From the NCBI GenBank assembly GCA_015680685.1, contig MNCI01003467.1, positions 724,162 to 788,161 on the forward strand: DNA of 64,000 nucleotides, in the 5' to 3' direction. This stretch comes from Gnetum montanum. Its lineage: Eukaryota; Streptophyta; Gnetopsida; Gnetales; Gnetaceae. Position numbers and translations under genes: made by a program. Every line of letters starts with the position of its first letter. Position 1 is the first letter of the stretch. This document shows positions 12,045-21,730 of this stretch, one piece after another. The notes under the pieces were generated by a model. That model worked only from the letters and a program-made list of their open reading frames with translations, searched no databases and was not told the origin of the DNA.

Positions 12045-12090
12045 ACTCTACCTTCATCCATTCCAGCTCATCCTCAAGCGAAGGTAGGGT
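12045..12090 (+). ncRNA. Conserved stem-loop near the LTR 3' end (B1)
   Basis: ACTCTACCTTC (12045-12055) can pair with GAAGGTAGGGT (12080-12090), giving an 11-bp stem with one G-U pair and a 24-base loop. It recurs at the same place in B2 and B3. In B2 an A-T pair is replaced by G-C. It would be part of the RNA transcribed from the LTR. Confidence 0.6.
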
Positions 12091-12168
12091 CTTCTATGCT
12101 TGTCCGGGGATCTCCTGGTCTCTGTTTTGTTCTAGCCGAAGACCGATGATTTCGGACAGTATAGAAAA

Positions 12169-12187
12169 TGATGCTAGAATGAGGGCC
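12169..12187 (+). promoter_or_regulatory. Primer binding site candidate (B1)
   Basis: TGATGCTAGAATGAGGGCC follows the LTR by five bases. B2 has TGGCACTAGAAGGAGGGCC and B3 TGGCGCTAGAATGAGGGCC at the same position, so the ancestral site began TGGCGCTAGAA. The tRNA it matches was not determined. Confidence 0.6.
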
Positions 12188-12249
12188 TGAGTTGTTTTTT
12201 GTTTAATCAAAATGCTGATCACGTTACCTGTTTAAACACAGTGTTGACA

Positions 12250-12356
12250 CTGCTATAGTGTCTATGCTGCTACAGTGTCTATGCTGCTACAGTGTCTACG
12301 CTGCTACAGTGTTCACACTGCTATAGTGTTTACACTGCTACGGTACCGCTATAGTG
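12250..12356 (+). repeat. 17-base tandem repeat in B1 leader
   Basis: Five units of CTGCTACAGTGTCTATG-type sequence run in tandem (12250-12334), then a degenerate partial unit. The array lies between the primer site and gag, where B3 has a different, longer array. Confidence 0.85.
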
Positions 12357-12712
12357 TTTTTTCAACAAAAACACACAAAATGGGCCTGTTTCAAAGTCGA
12401 ATTCGCTGTGATTCGCACCTACTTCAAACTGGTCTAAGTACTAATGGCCACCAACATGGATCACCTTGTCCAAGGCATACAATACACACAACATAATGAT
12501 TCTGAGATGACTTCCTATTACCCGAGATCGCCATCCGCGTACGACTACGGTTCATAATTTCATACTTAGCCAAATTTTCTCTTATTTACGTTGTACATGC
12601 TAGATACTTAGAAAAATTTTCAGTATTCACACGTCAGACACTCTGCACACTTAGCTTGAAACACACTCGGCACTTGTTAGCTAGCTCATACGCTACCCCG
12701 TCACACATCACC

Positions 12713-13071
12713 ATGGAGTCATCCCAAAACTCCAATGCACACGCCTTCATAGTCCCCACACAAGAACAATATAACTACACATGTGTGAAGTTTTAGGCCA
12801 ACCTTCCTATTGACCACACAAAATAGGAGGCAAAATGAAACTTCGAGTGCATATACATGGGAGATCATGAATTCGCCCCTTCTGTATATGACATCATTTC
12901 CCTTTTTGAGCCTCACAATCGATTCATCTCTCAACTCCTTCTAGCAAGGGGCCAAAATACACAGCGACCCACTGAGGAGCCCCAAAACCAACATGATGTA
13001 GATGATTTCGAGGCACAATTTGAACCTAAGGATTCATACCACACCCTCAATCCCCATGCCTACGTGAATCC
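12713..13071 (+). pseudogene. gag: Family B gag N-terminus (B1), cut by B2
   Basis: ATG at 12713 opens MESSQNSNAHAF; the frame then has three stops and continues from 12857 as an open stretch with HEFAPSVYDIISLFE and ISQLLLARGQ, matching B2 (HEFIP-like near 14990) and B3 (63228). An acidic FEAQFEPKDSYHTLNPHAY block follows, also shared. The frame stops matching at 13071 because the B2 LTR starts at 13072. The C-terminal half of this gag is not found later in the window. Confidence 0.8.
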
Positions 13072-13209
13072 TGAAACACCACTAATTTTGGCCTAGCACT
13101 TTCAGACAAGAATCAAGCTAAGTCATGCTGCTGCCCAACATGAGTACAGTGTGACCAAACTTGGAGGCCTCCGAAATAGCCCCCGATGGTCCATGATTCA
13201 ACAGACACT

Positions 13210-13560
13210 GCACAGCGTAAGGATCAACGTCACCAACTTTTGGAGCCCCAAAATTGAGTCAAAATAGGCCGAAATCGAGCACAAGGACCCCCCATGACCT
13301 TCATTGAGGTCCCTAGTAGCTCCCAGCCTCCAGAAAATCAAGATTTGGGCCTCAAATGTGCCATTTTGACTTGGTGATGCTGGGGTTATTTTTTCAGACG
13401 CTGCACAGTGTAAGGATCAGCGTCACCAATTTTTAGAGCCCCAAAACTGAGCCAAAATAACTTGATTTTAAGGGTGTAAGTCGTCCTCAAGGTCCAATAT
13501 TGATAACTATGGGTCCCAGCCTTTAAAAATTCCAGATTTTAGCCCAAAATTGCAAGTTTT
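13210..13560 (+). repeat. Two tandem copies of a ~181-base unit in B2 LTR
   Basis: The phrase GCACAGYGTAAGGATCARCG begins copies at about 13210 and 13392; each continues with TCACCAA-TTTT-GAGCCCCAAAA and a CCATGACCTT or CTCAAGGTCC block. The unit is related to the 170-base unit of B1. Confidence 0.75.
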
Positions 13561-13877
13561 GTAGGTCACATGCCAGGTCACATTGTAGGTCACGCTGGGT
13601 GCTAGACAAGCGAGGCAGTGTTAATCCTTCTTGATTTTCTTTTTCAAGAAATATGTAAAATGGCAAAGCGATATGAAAGCCCATGCAAAATCAGGCCAAA
13701 TATTCAACAAAAAAAAAAGAAAGAAATATAATTTTTCCAAGCGGGCTAGAGTTGGAGCTAATCTTTTTAAATTTTTTAAAATTTTTTTATCGCTTGAGGG
13801 CTTGTATTTCTAATTTGTATTTTTTTTATGGGCTTGAATGACCCACAAATTGTAAAATACATTGAACCTAGTCAAAG

Positions 13878-13914
13878 AAAACCCTAGCCAAACCCTAGTC
13901 CAACCCTATAAATA
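13878..13914 (+). promoter_or_regulatory. Telo-box pair and TATA box (B2 LTR)
   Basis: AAACCCTAG occurs twice (13879-13887 and 13890-13898), then TATAAATA at 13907-13914. AAACCCTA is the plant telo-box, found in many plant promoters. The arrangement marks the probable promoter of this LTR. Confidence 0.55.
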
Positions 13915-14414
13915 CCTTATCAATTCACACAAAAAGGAGGGAGGCAAGAGAAGCAAAGCAAAAGCAGCAAGAGAGAAGGGAGAGGAAGAGGCAAAGATTG
14001 GAGAGATTGGAAATTTTGAAGGAGAACAGAACTTGCAATCCTTGGGCACTCGGCACATCCGATTTTTTTGCTTCCAAGTTCTTCTCACATCGTCACATCA
14101 TCGTGTCATATTTTTCTGGGGCTAGGCGTTTGACTTGCCATTCACACTTGTGCAACTACGCTTTGACCGGTGTACATTTTTTTAAAACAATATAATATAG
14201 TTTCAATATTGCCTCCCATTCACATTGTTTAAGTTCTGTTTATGCTTTACAAATATAACTTTGTTTATGCTTTATTCATAATTCAGTACACTTTATTTAC
14301 ATTTCGTGTTGTTGTCTACATTCTGTTTACATCCTGTTTATGATAACCCCAGCGCTAGTAGTAGCTTACGCTCGGGGAAGTCCTTGGTTGATTTGCGTGC
14401 AAACCATCCAAGGC

Positions 14415-14463
14415 ACTCTGCCTTCATTTACTTTTTTAGCTTGCCCTCGAGAGAAGGCAGGGT
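14415..14463 (+). ncRNA. Conserved stem-loop near the LTR 3' end (B2)
   Basis: ACTCTGCCTTC (14415-14425) can pair with GAAGGCAGGGT (14453-14463), 11 bp with one G-U pair and a 27-base loop. Compared with B1 and B3, one A-T pair is G-C here, so both strands of the stem changed together. Confidence 0.65.
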
Positions 14464-14542
14464 CAGCTGTGGCTGCCCAACGATCTCTCGGTGTTTGTTT
14501 CCCTTCCAACCTTACACCGACGATTTAGGACAATACAGTTTT

Positions 14543-14561
14543 TGGCACTAGAAGGAGGGCC
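14543..14561 (+). promoter_or_regulatory. Primer binding site candidate (B2)
   Basis: TGGCACTAGAAGGAGGGCC lies five bases after the LTR end and matches the sites at 12169 and 62116. Confidence 0.6.
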
Positions 14562-14724
14562 ACTTTTTTGTTATTAGTTAAAACCTCACTACCTATCAAA
14601 ACTCATCCATCTTGCCCATTTGAGTCTCTTCATTCCTATTGATCACACTAAGCTTGTGTCACCCCATGCTACAACTGCTTGCGATCCAACTTCATTTATC
14701 TACCCCAGTCCATTCACGTTTATC

Positions 14725-16956
14725 ATGAAATCTTCCCAAGTTAACCCAGTAACACTACCAATTGCTTCAAACCCTGTGACTGCTACGGAATCTATAATCG
14801 TTATTGAACACATAAATCCTCAAGGCCCTACATGCCAATCCCTCAGGCTACAAGGCAAAGGCCCTATTCACGCAACTCTTACACCCAAGTAATATAATTT
14901 TATCTATGTCAAGATCCAAGCCAACCTACCCATTGATCGTATAGAGATGGAAGCTAAGCGAGAATATGAATTCATCCATAAAGGAGGACGTGAGTTTATC
15001 CCTTCCGCTTTTGACATAATCCCACTATCTGAAAATCATCATAAACTCATATCCCAACTTCTTATGGCTAAAAGTCAAGCCTTACAACTACCTCCCATAG
15101 AGCCTCAAGATGAAGAAGATGACTTTGCAGCCCAATTTGAACAAGGAGAATCATACCATACTGTTAGCCCCCATGCCCACACAAACCTATTATCCCATCC
15201 TTTCCTAGAAAAAACTATGTTTCCTTCTTTATCCACAAACATTCAAGCACCTGTTCCCCATTCCATTCCTATCTTCTCTGTGCTCAATAACATTCAATCT
15301 GATGCATCCACTTCCATCATTCCTCCACCAGTGCAGTCCCAACAACTCCCCCAAACCAACGCAGGGTCAATCCTCCAACATCAAGTAATTGGAATATCAT
15401 CAGTCATACCAGCTTCCACATCCACCCATTACATCCCCCAGATGCAAATTCATAGGGCACCATTGATTACTCCTACCCAACATGTTCAAGGTGTTGCCTC
15501 ATAACATATGGCTGGGCAGTGGGTTCCACCAGTAGTCTCAGTCCCGAATACCATCCCACCACAACAAATGTTTGCGCAACAACTTGCTTTTCCACAAACA
15601 ATGCAACAATTAAATCATTATCATCCACAATCAACTCGATCCATTGGTTTCCCTACTGCCCAAGAATGGGCAGACACACAAAAAATGATGCACTCATTGG
15701 TAGAAGAGTTAAAATGCCTTAAAAATTTCAACAATGAGGAAGTCAAGGTACTAGATTTCTATCAAGATGATCCAATTGACCCCTCAGTTCCACCCTTGAC
15801 CTTGCCAAAAGGAGTCTCATTACCTCAACTGACCAAGTATAATGGGGAAGGGGACCCAAATGCCCACCTAGTGACATTTAGAACCGAATGCCTTTTACTT
15901 CAAGCATGGCCCCATGTAATCTTGCGAGTGTTTGCAATGTCCTTAACCAGAAAAGCCTTAGACTGGCACCGATCTTTACCCCATAGCTTCATATCTTCTT
16001 TAGAGAATTTGCTGCATCAGTTTGTCACCCGTTTCAAGTACAATTTGAAACCTGAAGCCACACTAGATAGCTTGATTCAAATTAAACAAGCGCCTTTAGA
16101 GCCAGCACATAAATTTATCCAAAGGTGGAGTGCAACCTTAAACAAACTTCACGAACCTATCCCCAAAACATATTTACTCACTATCCTCAAATCAGCTGTG
16201 AATGACTTTATCAAGTTAAAACTTTATTACCTGAAAGCTCGCACATTGAGTCAAGCATTCGTACAAATCAAAGACATAGAAGAAGTGGCATAAACAAGTA
16301 ATGACCTAGCCTACTTAGCCTTTAGGAGCCAACACATGAGGAAAGATAAATCCAAAACAACGGTAGCAGTAGTGGCTCAGGGAAAACAACCCGCTATCCC
16401 AAACAACTATGAAAGAACAGCACCCACTCATACACCTGAAAATTCCTCAAATAGAAACAACAACACAGGTCATGCACGTACCTTCGAAAGGAAAGACCCT
16501 ACTCAATACACACCATTGCCCATGAAGCCTTCACAACTGCTTGATCAACTTCTAAAGGCTGGGCTAATTCAACACAAACAAATGTCTCCTACGGCCTCAC
16601 AAAGACATGATCGCTTTTGCGAATTGGCCAAAAACCCAGCCTTAGCAACATCCAACAAACCTCCCATTCCAAAAGGCTTTAGGTTGGATAGGTTTTGTGA
16701 ATATCATCAACGGTGTGGTCATGGGACTAATTACTGCTTTGCATTGAAACAAGACATACAACACATGATAGATGGGGATGAAATGGTATTCGATGAGAAA
16801 AACCCAGTAAGGCCCCAAAACCAATCCATGGGGGTCTACAAAGATCCTCTCAATACCAAAACCAATGATGCCCCATATGTGATTAATACTATCCATATGG
16901 AAAATAGACAAGACATTCCGCGAAGACCTTTTGTGATTCGGAGACCAAATATTTAA
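14725..16956 (+). CDS. gag: Family B gag (B2), nearly intact, three internal stops
   Basis: The frame opens at ATG 14725 (MKSSQV), inside a longer open stretch from 14620, and runs to 16956 with stops only at 14890, 15505 and 16294. Residues from about 75 match the B1/B3 N-terminus. A proline/glutamine-rich linker follows. The Retrotrans_gag-like core spans about 15760-16290: LPQLTKYNGEGDPNAHL, AMSLTRKALDWHRSLPHS and a conserved F-x-x-RF. The last part (16336-16956) has a CEYHQRCGHGTNYC knuckle and a LKQDIQHMI helix, the form seen in Tat-like gypsy gags. Gag would form the particle core. It is far better kept than the pol that follows at 16957. The missing protease suggests a breakpoint there. 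It is nested in B1 gag. Confidence 0.85.
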
Positions 16957-17799
16957 CAACCAAATTAAAATAGATTGGAAAGAGTAGGAGCCCCTTGAAC
17001 TAAAGGCTTTATCAACAAACATTGGATATGCTTTTCTTAATAATGGTAAGTTGGTAATCATCAATACTAGACTTACTCCTAAACAAAAAAAATTGTTGAA
17101 GGTGAAGAAAAAATGGTTGATAGACTTTGCTTCGTTATATCATGAGCTTACAGAAATTGATTCATGGATATGCTAGCACCATATCTATGCATACCACTCC
17201 ATCAAGCCAAAATGATAGTCGAAGTATAAGTTGAAACCCAAATTGAATCAAGTCGTCAAGGACAAGATTGAATAACTCCTTAAATCTAGGTTCATCTACC
17301 CAATTGTGGATAGTCAATGGGTTAGCTCACTTATTATTGTTCCAAAGAAAGATAAAAAATGATGGGTCTACATAGACTTTTGGTTGTCAAACATGGTGAC
17401 ATACAAGGTCCACTTTCTATTGTTATTTATGGATTAATTTTTTCGACACCATAGAAAGGAATTACTACTATAGCTTCTTGGATAATTATAATGGCTATAA
17501 CCAAATCCAAATAGCACCATAGGACTAGGCCAAAAATATATTCACAAGTCTCTAGGAGACTTTTGCATACAGGAAGATGCCCTTTAGTTTGTGTGATGCC
17601 CCTACTACATTTTAACGATTGGTCCATAGTATCTTTCAATAAAAAATTGGTAGTAGGATAGAAGTTTTAATGGATGACTTCTTTACCTATGGGACTATAT
17701 TTAAGAAAGCCTTATACTATATTAATTAAGTAGTTCAAAGATGTGTGGAGACCAATGTGAAGTTGAATTGATAAAAGAGCCATATGATTGTTGATCGTC
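16957..17799 (+). pseudogene. pol: Athila-like gypsy reverse transcriptase, 5' part (element A')
   Basis: From about 16990 the frames give an Athila-type RT start: YAFLNNGKLVIINTRL, then RFIYPIVDSQWVS, LIIVPKKDKK, YNGYNQIQIAP, FAYRKMPFSLCDAP and a catalytic MDDF near 17670 (MDDF in place of YVDD is usual in Athila). At least fifteen stops occur in 280 codons, in contrast with the gag just upstream. No protease precedes it. The RT is interrupted at 17799 by a copia LTR and resumes at 19022. Confidence 0.8.
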
Positions 17800-19021
17800 T
17801 GGTATGTCAAAACCTTAAGGAAAATGGAGAACAAAGGATGTTTTCATGGTGTCGTATTTATAGGATACAATTATGAACAAGGACCTCATAAGAAAATTAG
17901 GAGAAAGAAAAAAGAACTCAAGGACTAAGAAAATTATGAGCAAGAGTAAAGGACTCAAGGACTCACAAGCAAAGTTGATATCATCAAGATCTCAAGAAAG
18001 CATCTAAAAATTCAAGAGAAAGGACATGAAACAAAGATTCTAAAGTTGCAAAGAAAACTAAAGAAATACATCTCTAATAAATAGAAAACATCTTATTCAA
18101 ACTGAACCAAAATCAGTAAAGACATCTCTAAGAAACAATAGATGTCTTGGTCGAATTAAAGGTTACTTAGATGAAGTCTTTGAAAAATAGAAAACATCTT
18201 TCTAGTGAGAAAGACATCTTCATGAAGACATCTCCACAAAGACATGTTTCCTATGATGAAGATGGCTTTCCAAAATAAAGATATGATGCAGAAATACATC
18301 TTAGCCTTAAAGAAGACATCTCTAGTGACCATTAGATAGTTGTTACATGAATTAAAAGGAGATTCTAAAAATATATTAGCTATAAGAAGAATTCATTCCA
18401 TTTGGAAATGTGTAAGCATTGTGTACTATCAATTTTCATTTTCAAGTAATCATTGTAATCATCATTCTCTTGTTATTGTTTCTCATTGTACTCTCTTTTA
18501 TCTATTGTAATTGGTCAAAGTGAGTTGTACCTCAAAGTACAAGGATTAGCATACCTAGTTGCATTCATTCCTTGTAATTATTATTATCGTTTGTTAGCCT
18601 ACAAGGTTGATGTGATTCTTGTGGGAAGAAATCCTTGTTAAGCTTGTTGAGGTCCTATGGTATTGAGTGTTGGTGTAGCATCAAAACACTCCACAATGGA
18701 GCTTAATTTGTAAAAGTTTTGGGATCCTATAAATCACATTCTAAGCTTGTTAAGACCTTGCAAGGTTGAGTGGATTTGTTGCTTGAAGTGGTTTCATTGC
18801 TCAAATCACTCTAGAGTAGAGCTTAGAGCTTGTATAGGGTGTGGTACCCTTCAAATCACATTTTGAGGGTAACAAAGTCTAGAGGTGTGCTAGTGAACTA
18901 CCCTTCAAGTGTGGACTACCTAAATTGGAAAACCATGTTAATTTTAGTATATGCTTTATTTCAAAGAATTTTTAATTTTGGAAACTTATTCATCCTCCAC
19001 CCTTCATTCTAAGTTTAATGA
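17800..19021 (+). mobile_element. Solo Ty1/copia LTR inside A' RT
   Basis: It matches the copia LTR at 6201-7334 (start TGGTATGTCAAAACC, AGACATCT cluster 18060-18330, C-rich end near 18995) and is 1222 bases long. No primer site or gag follows; RT coding resumes at once with VQKGIIMGYRIS. Flanking 5-mers TCGTC (17795-17799) and TCCTC (19022-19026) differ by one base and fit a decayed target duplication. It is best read as a solo LTR left by LTR-LTR recombination. End points may be off by up to 20 bases. Confidence 0.75.
18060..18330. repeat. AGACATCT cluster of solo copia LTR
   Basis: Repeated AGACATCT, GATGTCTT and AAACATCT words in both orientations, matching the clusters in the other two copia LTRs by position but not by spacing or order. 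Confidence 0.7.
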
Positions 19022-20763
19022 TCCTCAATGATGGTCCAAAAAGGCATTATCATGGGATATAGAATTTCTAGCAAAGGGATCTAGGTGGACCTAGAAAACA
19101 TTTGGGGTCATCCAAAGAATTACCAAACAACCAAAAATGGAAAAATATGTAAGGTCATTCCTTGGCCACACTAGTTATTATAAGCGCTTCATTAAGAACT
19201 TCTCAAAAATCACTAAACTATTGGTGGAACCAACTAAGAAGGATGTACCTTTTACCTAAACCATGGAATGTAAGAGTGCATTCCAACATTTAAAATAGAA
19301 GCTCATAGAAACTTCAATTCTATTAACACCTAACTATTCTAGGCTATTCCACATCATGACTAATACATCCAATTATGCTTTGGAGGTCATGCTTACATAA
19401 TTGGATGATCAAAAATGTCCCTACCACATCCATTATATAATCCAAAGCATTCTAGGTGCATAATTAAGCTACACCACCATTGAAAAGGAGCTTATGATAG
19501 TGGTGTATGCCTTAGAAAAATTTAGGCACTATGTGCTTGGATATCAAGTTTTTATGCACATATACCATAATGATATTTGGTTCCTCATGAACAAACCAAT
19601 GGTGAGCTCCCATGTCATATAGTGGCAAGTGATTCTTCAATAGTTTGACCTAACTATGATGGATAGAAAGGGGATCAAGAATATGGTTAGTAATCACTTT
19701 TCTTGATTATGATGGGATAGTAAAGTGGATGAAGGATCATTATCTAATCAATTTCCATATGAACTTCTCTTTGGTGAAGCTACCAAAGTTCAAAATTCCA
19801 AAGATTCCAACTAGTATGATCACATCCTCTCTTACTTACTTACATAGGAGATGTCATAAGAATGGGATAGTAGTAAAAAATAATAGTTTCTTCACCAGGC
19901 CAAACACTACATGAAAATCAAGGACAACCTCTACAAGAGTTGTGCTAATGACTTGATACAATGGTGTATACCTAATGCTAATTAACTTTTAGTCCTTTAG
20001 GATGCTCATGAAGGTCCTTGTGGGGATCACTATGCAAGGAGGAGGATGATCATTAAAATTTTCATGGTAGGATATTACTAGCCAACGATCTTCAAGAATG
20101 CTCATTAGTTCTTCTATTCATGTGAGAGATGCTAAAGAGATGGAGGGATGACTACATGGATTGAAGGGTCCCAATAGTGGATTCACTCACTAGAGCCTTT
20201 TGACCTTTGGGCCATTGATTTCATGCAGTCCATCAACCCCATCCAATGGAAAGGTGTACATCATCATTATTGTTGACTATTGCACCAAGTGGGCTAAATC
20301 CATCACCATCATCAATTGTTCATCATCTACAGAAGCATGGTTTATACAAAAAAATGTGGTAAATAAGTTTGGTATGCTAAGGACACTAATTTCTAATAAT
20401 GAAACAAATTTTACAAAAGCAACTTCATACCACATCTAAATGATCAGGTAAAAGTAACAAATAGAAAAATAACTATAATACTAACCTATATAATTAGTAA
20501 ATATAGAAAAGGCTAGAGCACAAAACTAAATGATTCTCTTTGGGCTTATCGATCAACATGAAACTTCCTATTGGTTATTCCCCATATGAGTTAGTATATG
20601 GGAAACTTCCAACCCTTTCTATACAAGTAGAGCTCCTTACACTTTCAATGAATTCTAAACTTGACCAAGATTTAATTCTAGCCCAAAGAAAAATATTAAT
20701 GACATTAGATATGCTAAATGAAAATTAATTAGTAGCCCTATCCATAAATAATGTCATAACCTA
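19022..20763 (+). pseudogene. pol: Athila-like gypsy RT end, RNase H and integrase (A')
   Basis: The pol resumes with SSKGI-VDLEN, RSFLGHTSYYKRFIKNFSKI near 19160 and a TPNYSRLFHIMT stretch. RNase H shows YTTIEKELMIVVYALEKFRHY near 19470. Integrase shows a linker (HEGPCGDHYARRRM near 20010), WAIDFMQSINP near 20210, and a late region from 20540 (MKLPIGYSPYELVYGK) that stays open to 20728. Stops and frame changes are frequent. The reading stops at 20763 where the family A composite was inserted, and continues at 37302. Confidence 0.8.
20759..20763 (+). repeat. Left target-site duplication of the A1-A2 composite
   Basis: ACCTA directly before the first LTR base matches ACCTC (37297-37301) directly after the last LTR base at four of five positions. 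The integrase frame on either side is consistent with one host site. Confidence 0.6.
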
Positions 20764-21605
20764 TGATGAGTCATGAATTGGTTGACCCTAATATCGAAGC
20801 CTAGGAAGTGATGTCAAATATCCAATATTGGCTCCTCCATACTAGCCTATAAATACAATACTTGGGTGCACAATTGAGATATAGAAAAAATAGTTTTAGT
20901 TTAAATTTTCAGTTAGCTTCTTCATAGATTTTTGCTTTACTCCTATTATTTTCCAATGCATGCCTACAATGTGATGTTTGTGACTGTACGACACTTTTGT
21001 TCAAGTGTGATGTTCTTGGACACATTACATGACAAGAAATAAAGATCAACATTGCTTCCATCATTACTGCATTCACTTAGATTTATTATTACTTTAATTA
21101 TTTACTATTTTCTTTAGTTAAATGTTTTCATTTATTGCTATTTACTATTCCTATTATTAAACAAAATGAGTACACCTTAATCACAAGCACTTAAGTGTAA
21201 TTAACTAGTGACCTAGTAGTGTATCGTTTGGCAAGTCTAGTAACATACACTTGGTAATCCCAGTCATAGCTATATGAAGTCCAAGGTATGGAAGGATGAT
21301 TGGGGATAGGTATTCATCGCACATAGGTGAGTGTAAGTGTTACTTTCTATTATTCATTAGCTTAATGAATTTAGTTCTTTATTGTCATTAGGAGCAACAT
21401 AGGATTAGACAACATCATATGCCTCACTTTGGACTAAATCATACATGACAAAGATATGACTACTCCAAGTGGGAAGATAGTGAAATATGATCAAAGAATA
21501 ATGATCTAGATGCCACAACTAGTCTCATCCATGGAATTTAACTAGATCATGCATGAACACTTGTGATTCATATGGTTCGACATAGGGGTACCTTACTACT
21601 CATCA
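20764..21605 (+). mobile_element. Family A 5' LTR (A1)
   Basis: 842 bases, TGATGAG to ACTCATCA. U3 holds AATATC, AATATT and AATGTCAAATATCC-type words in place of intact GATATC units, then a TATA box (TATAAATA, 20848-20855). Bases after 21605 fit the primer site. Confidence 0.9.
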
Positions 21606-21625
21606 TTGGCACCATTTCCAAGGAT
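21606..21625 (+). promoter_or_regulatory. Primer binding site, tRNA-Asp-like (A1)
   Basis: TTGGCACCATTTCCAAGGA resembles the TGGCGCCGTTGCCGGGGA site of plant Athila elements after several C-to-T and G-to-A changes. The same site follows the LTRs at 29991 and 51303. Confidence 0.65.
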
Positions 21626-21730
21626 GGTACCAGTAATTTAGATTAGTTATATCATACACGATCGTTGTAAAGGTATTAACAATATATCCTTCAAAAAACA
21701 TTAAATAACACACACCATAGGCCAACAAAA

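Larger units (their letters stand above)
10038..12163 (+). mobile_element. Family B 5' LTR (element B1)
   Basis: It starts TGAAACACCACAAAATT and ends near GACAGTATA, five bases before a primer-site-like sequence. The start matches B2 (13072) and B3 (60535); the last 170 bases match all three copies strongly. The middle is much longer than in B2 or B3 because it holds about three copies of a 170-base unit and a 680-base short-repeat array. TATAAAAA at 11587 is the probable promoter. The five bases before it (ATATT) are the candidate target duplication; the far end is not in the window. Confidence 0.85.
13072..14537 (+). mobile_element. Family B 5' LTR (element B2), nested in B1 gag
   Basis: It starts TGAAACACCACTAATTTT and ends ACAATACA, 1466 bases. 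The first 60 bases match the B1 and B3 LTR starts, so the left end is intact despite strong divergence. It lacks the large minisatellite of B1. Its R-U5-like end (14370-14537) is the best conserved part. Bases 13640-13860 are low-complexity A/T-rich sequence seen only in this copy. Confidence 0.85.

Noticed and set aside
12719-12934. Minus-strand 71-codon ORF
   Set aside because: It is a shadow of the B1 gag N-terminus on the plus strand.
16642-17064. Minus-strand ORF of 140 codons
   Set aside because: It overlaps the end of B2 gag and the A' RT start, both of which have clear plus-strand motifs.
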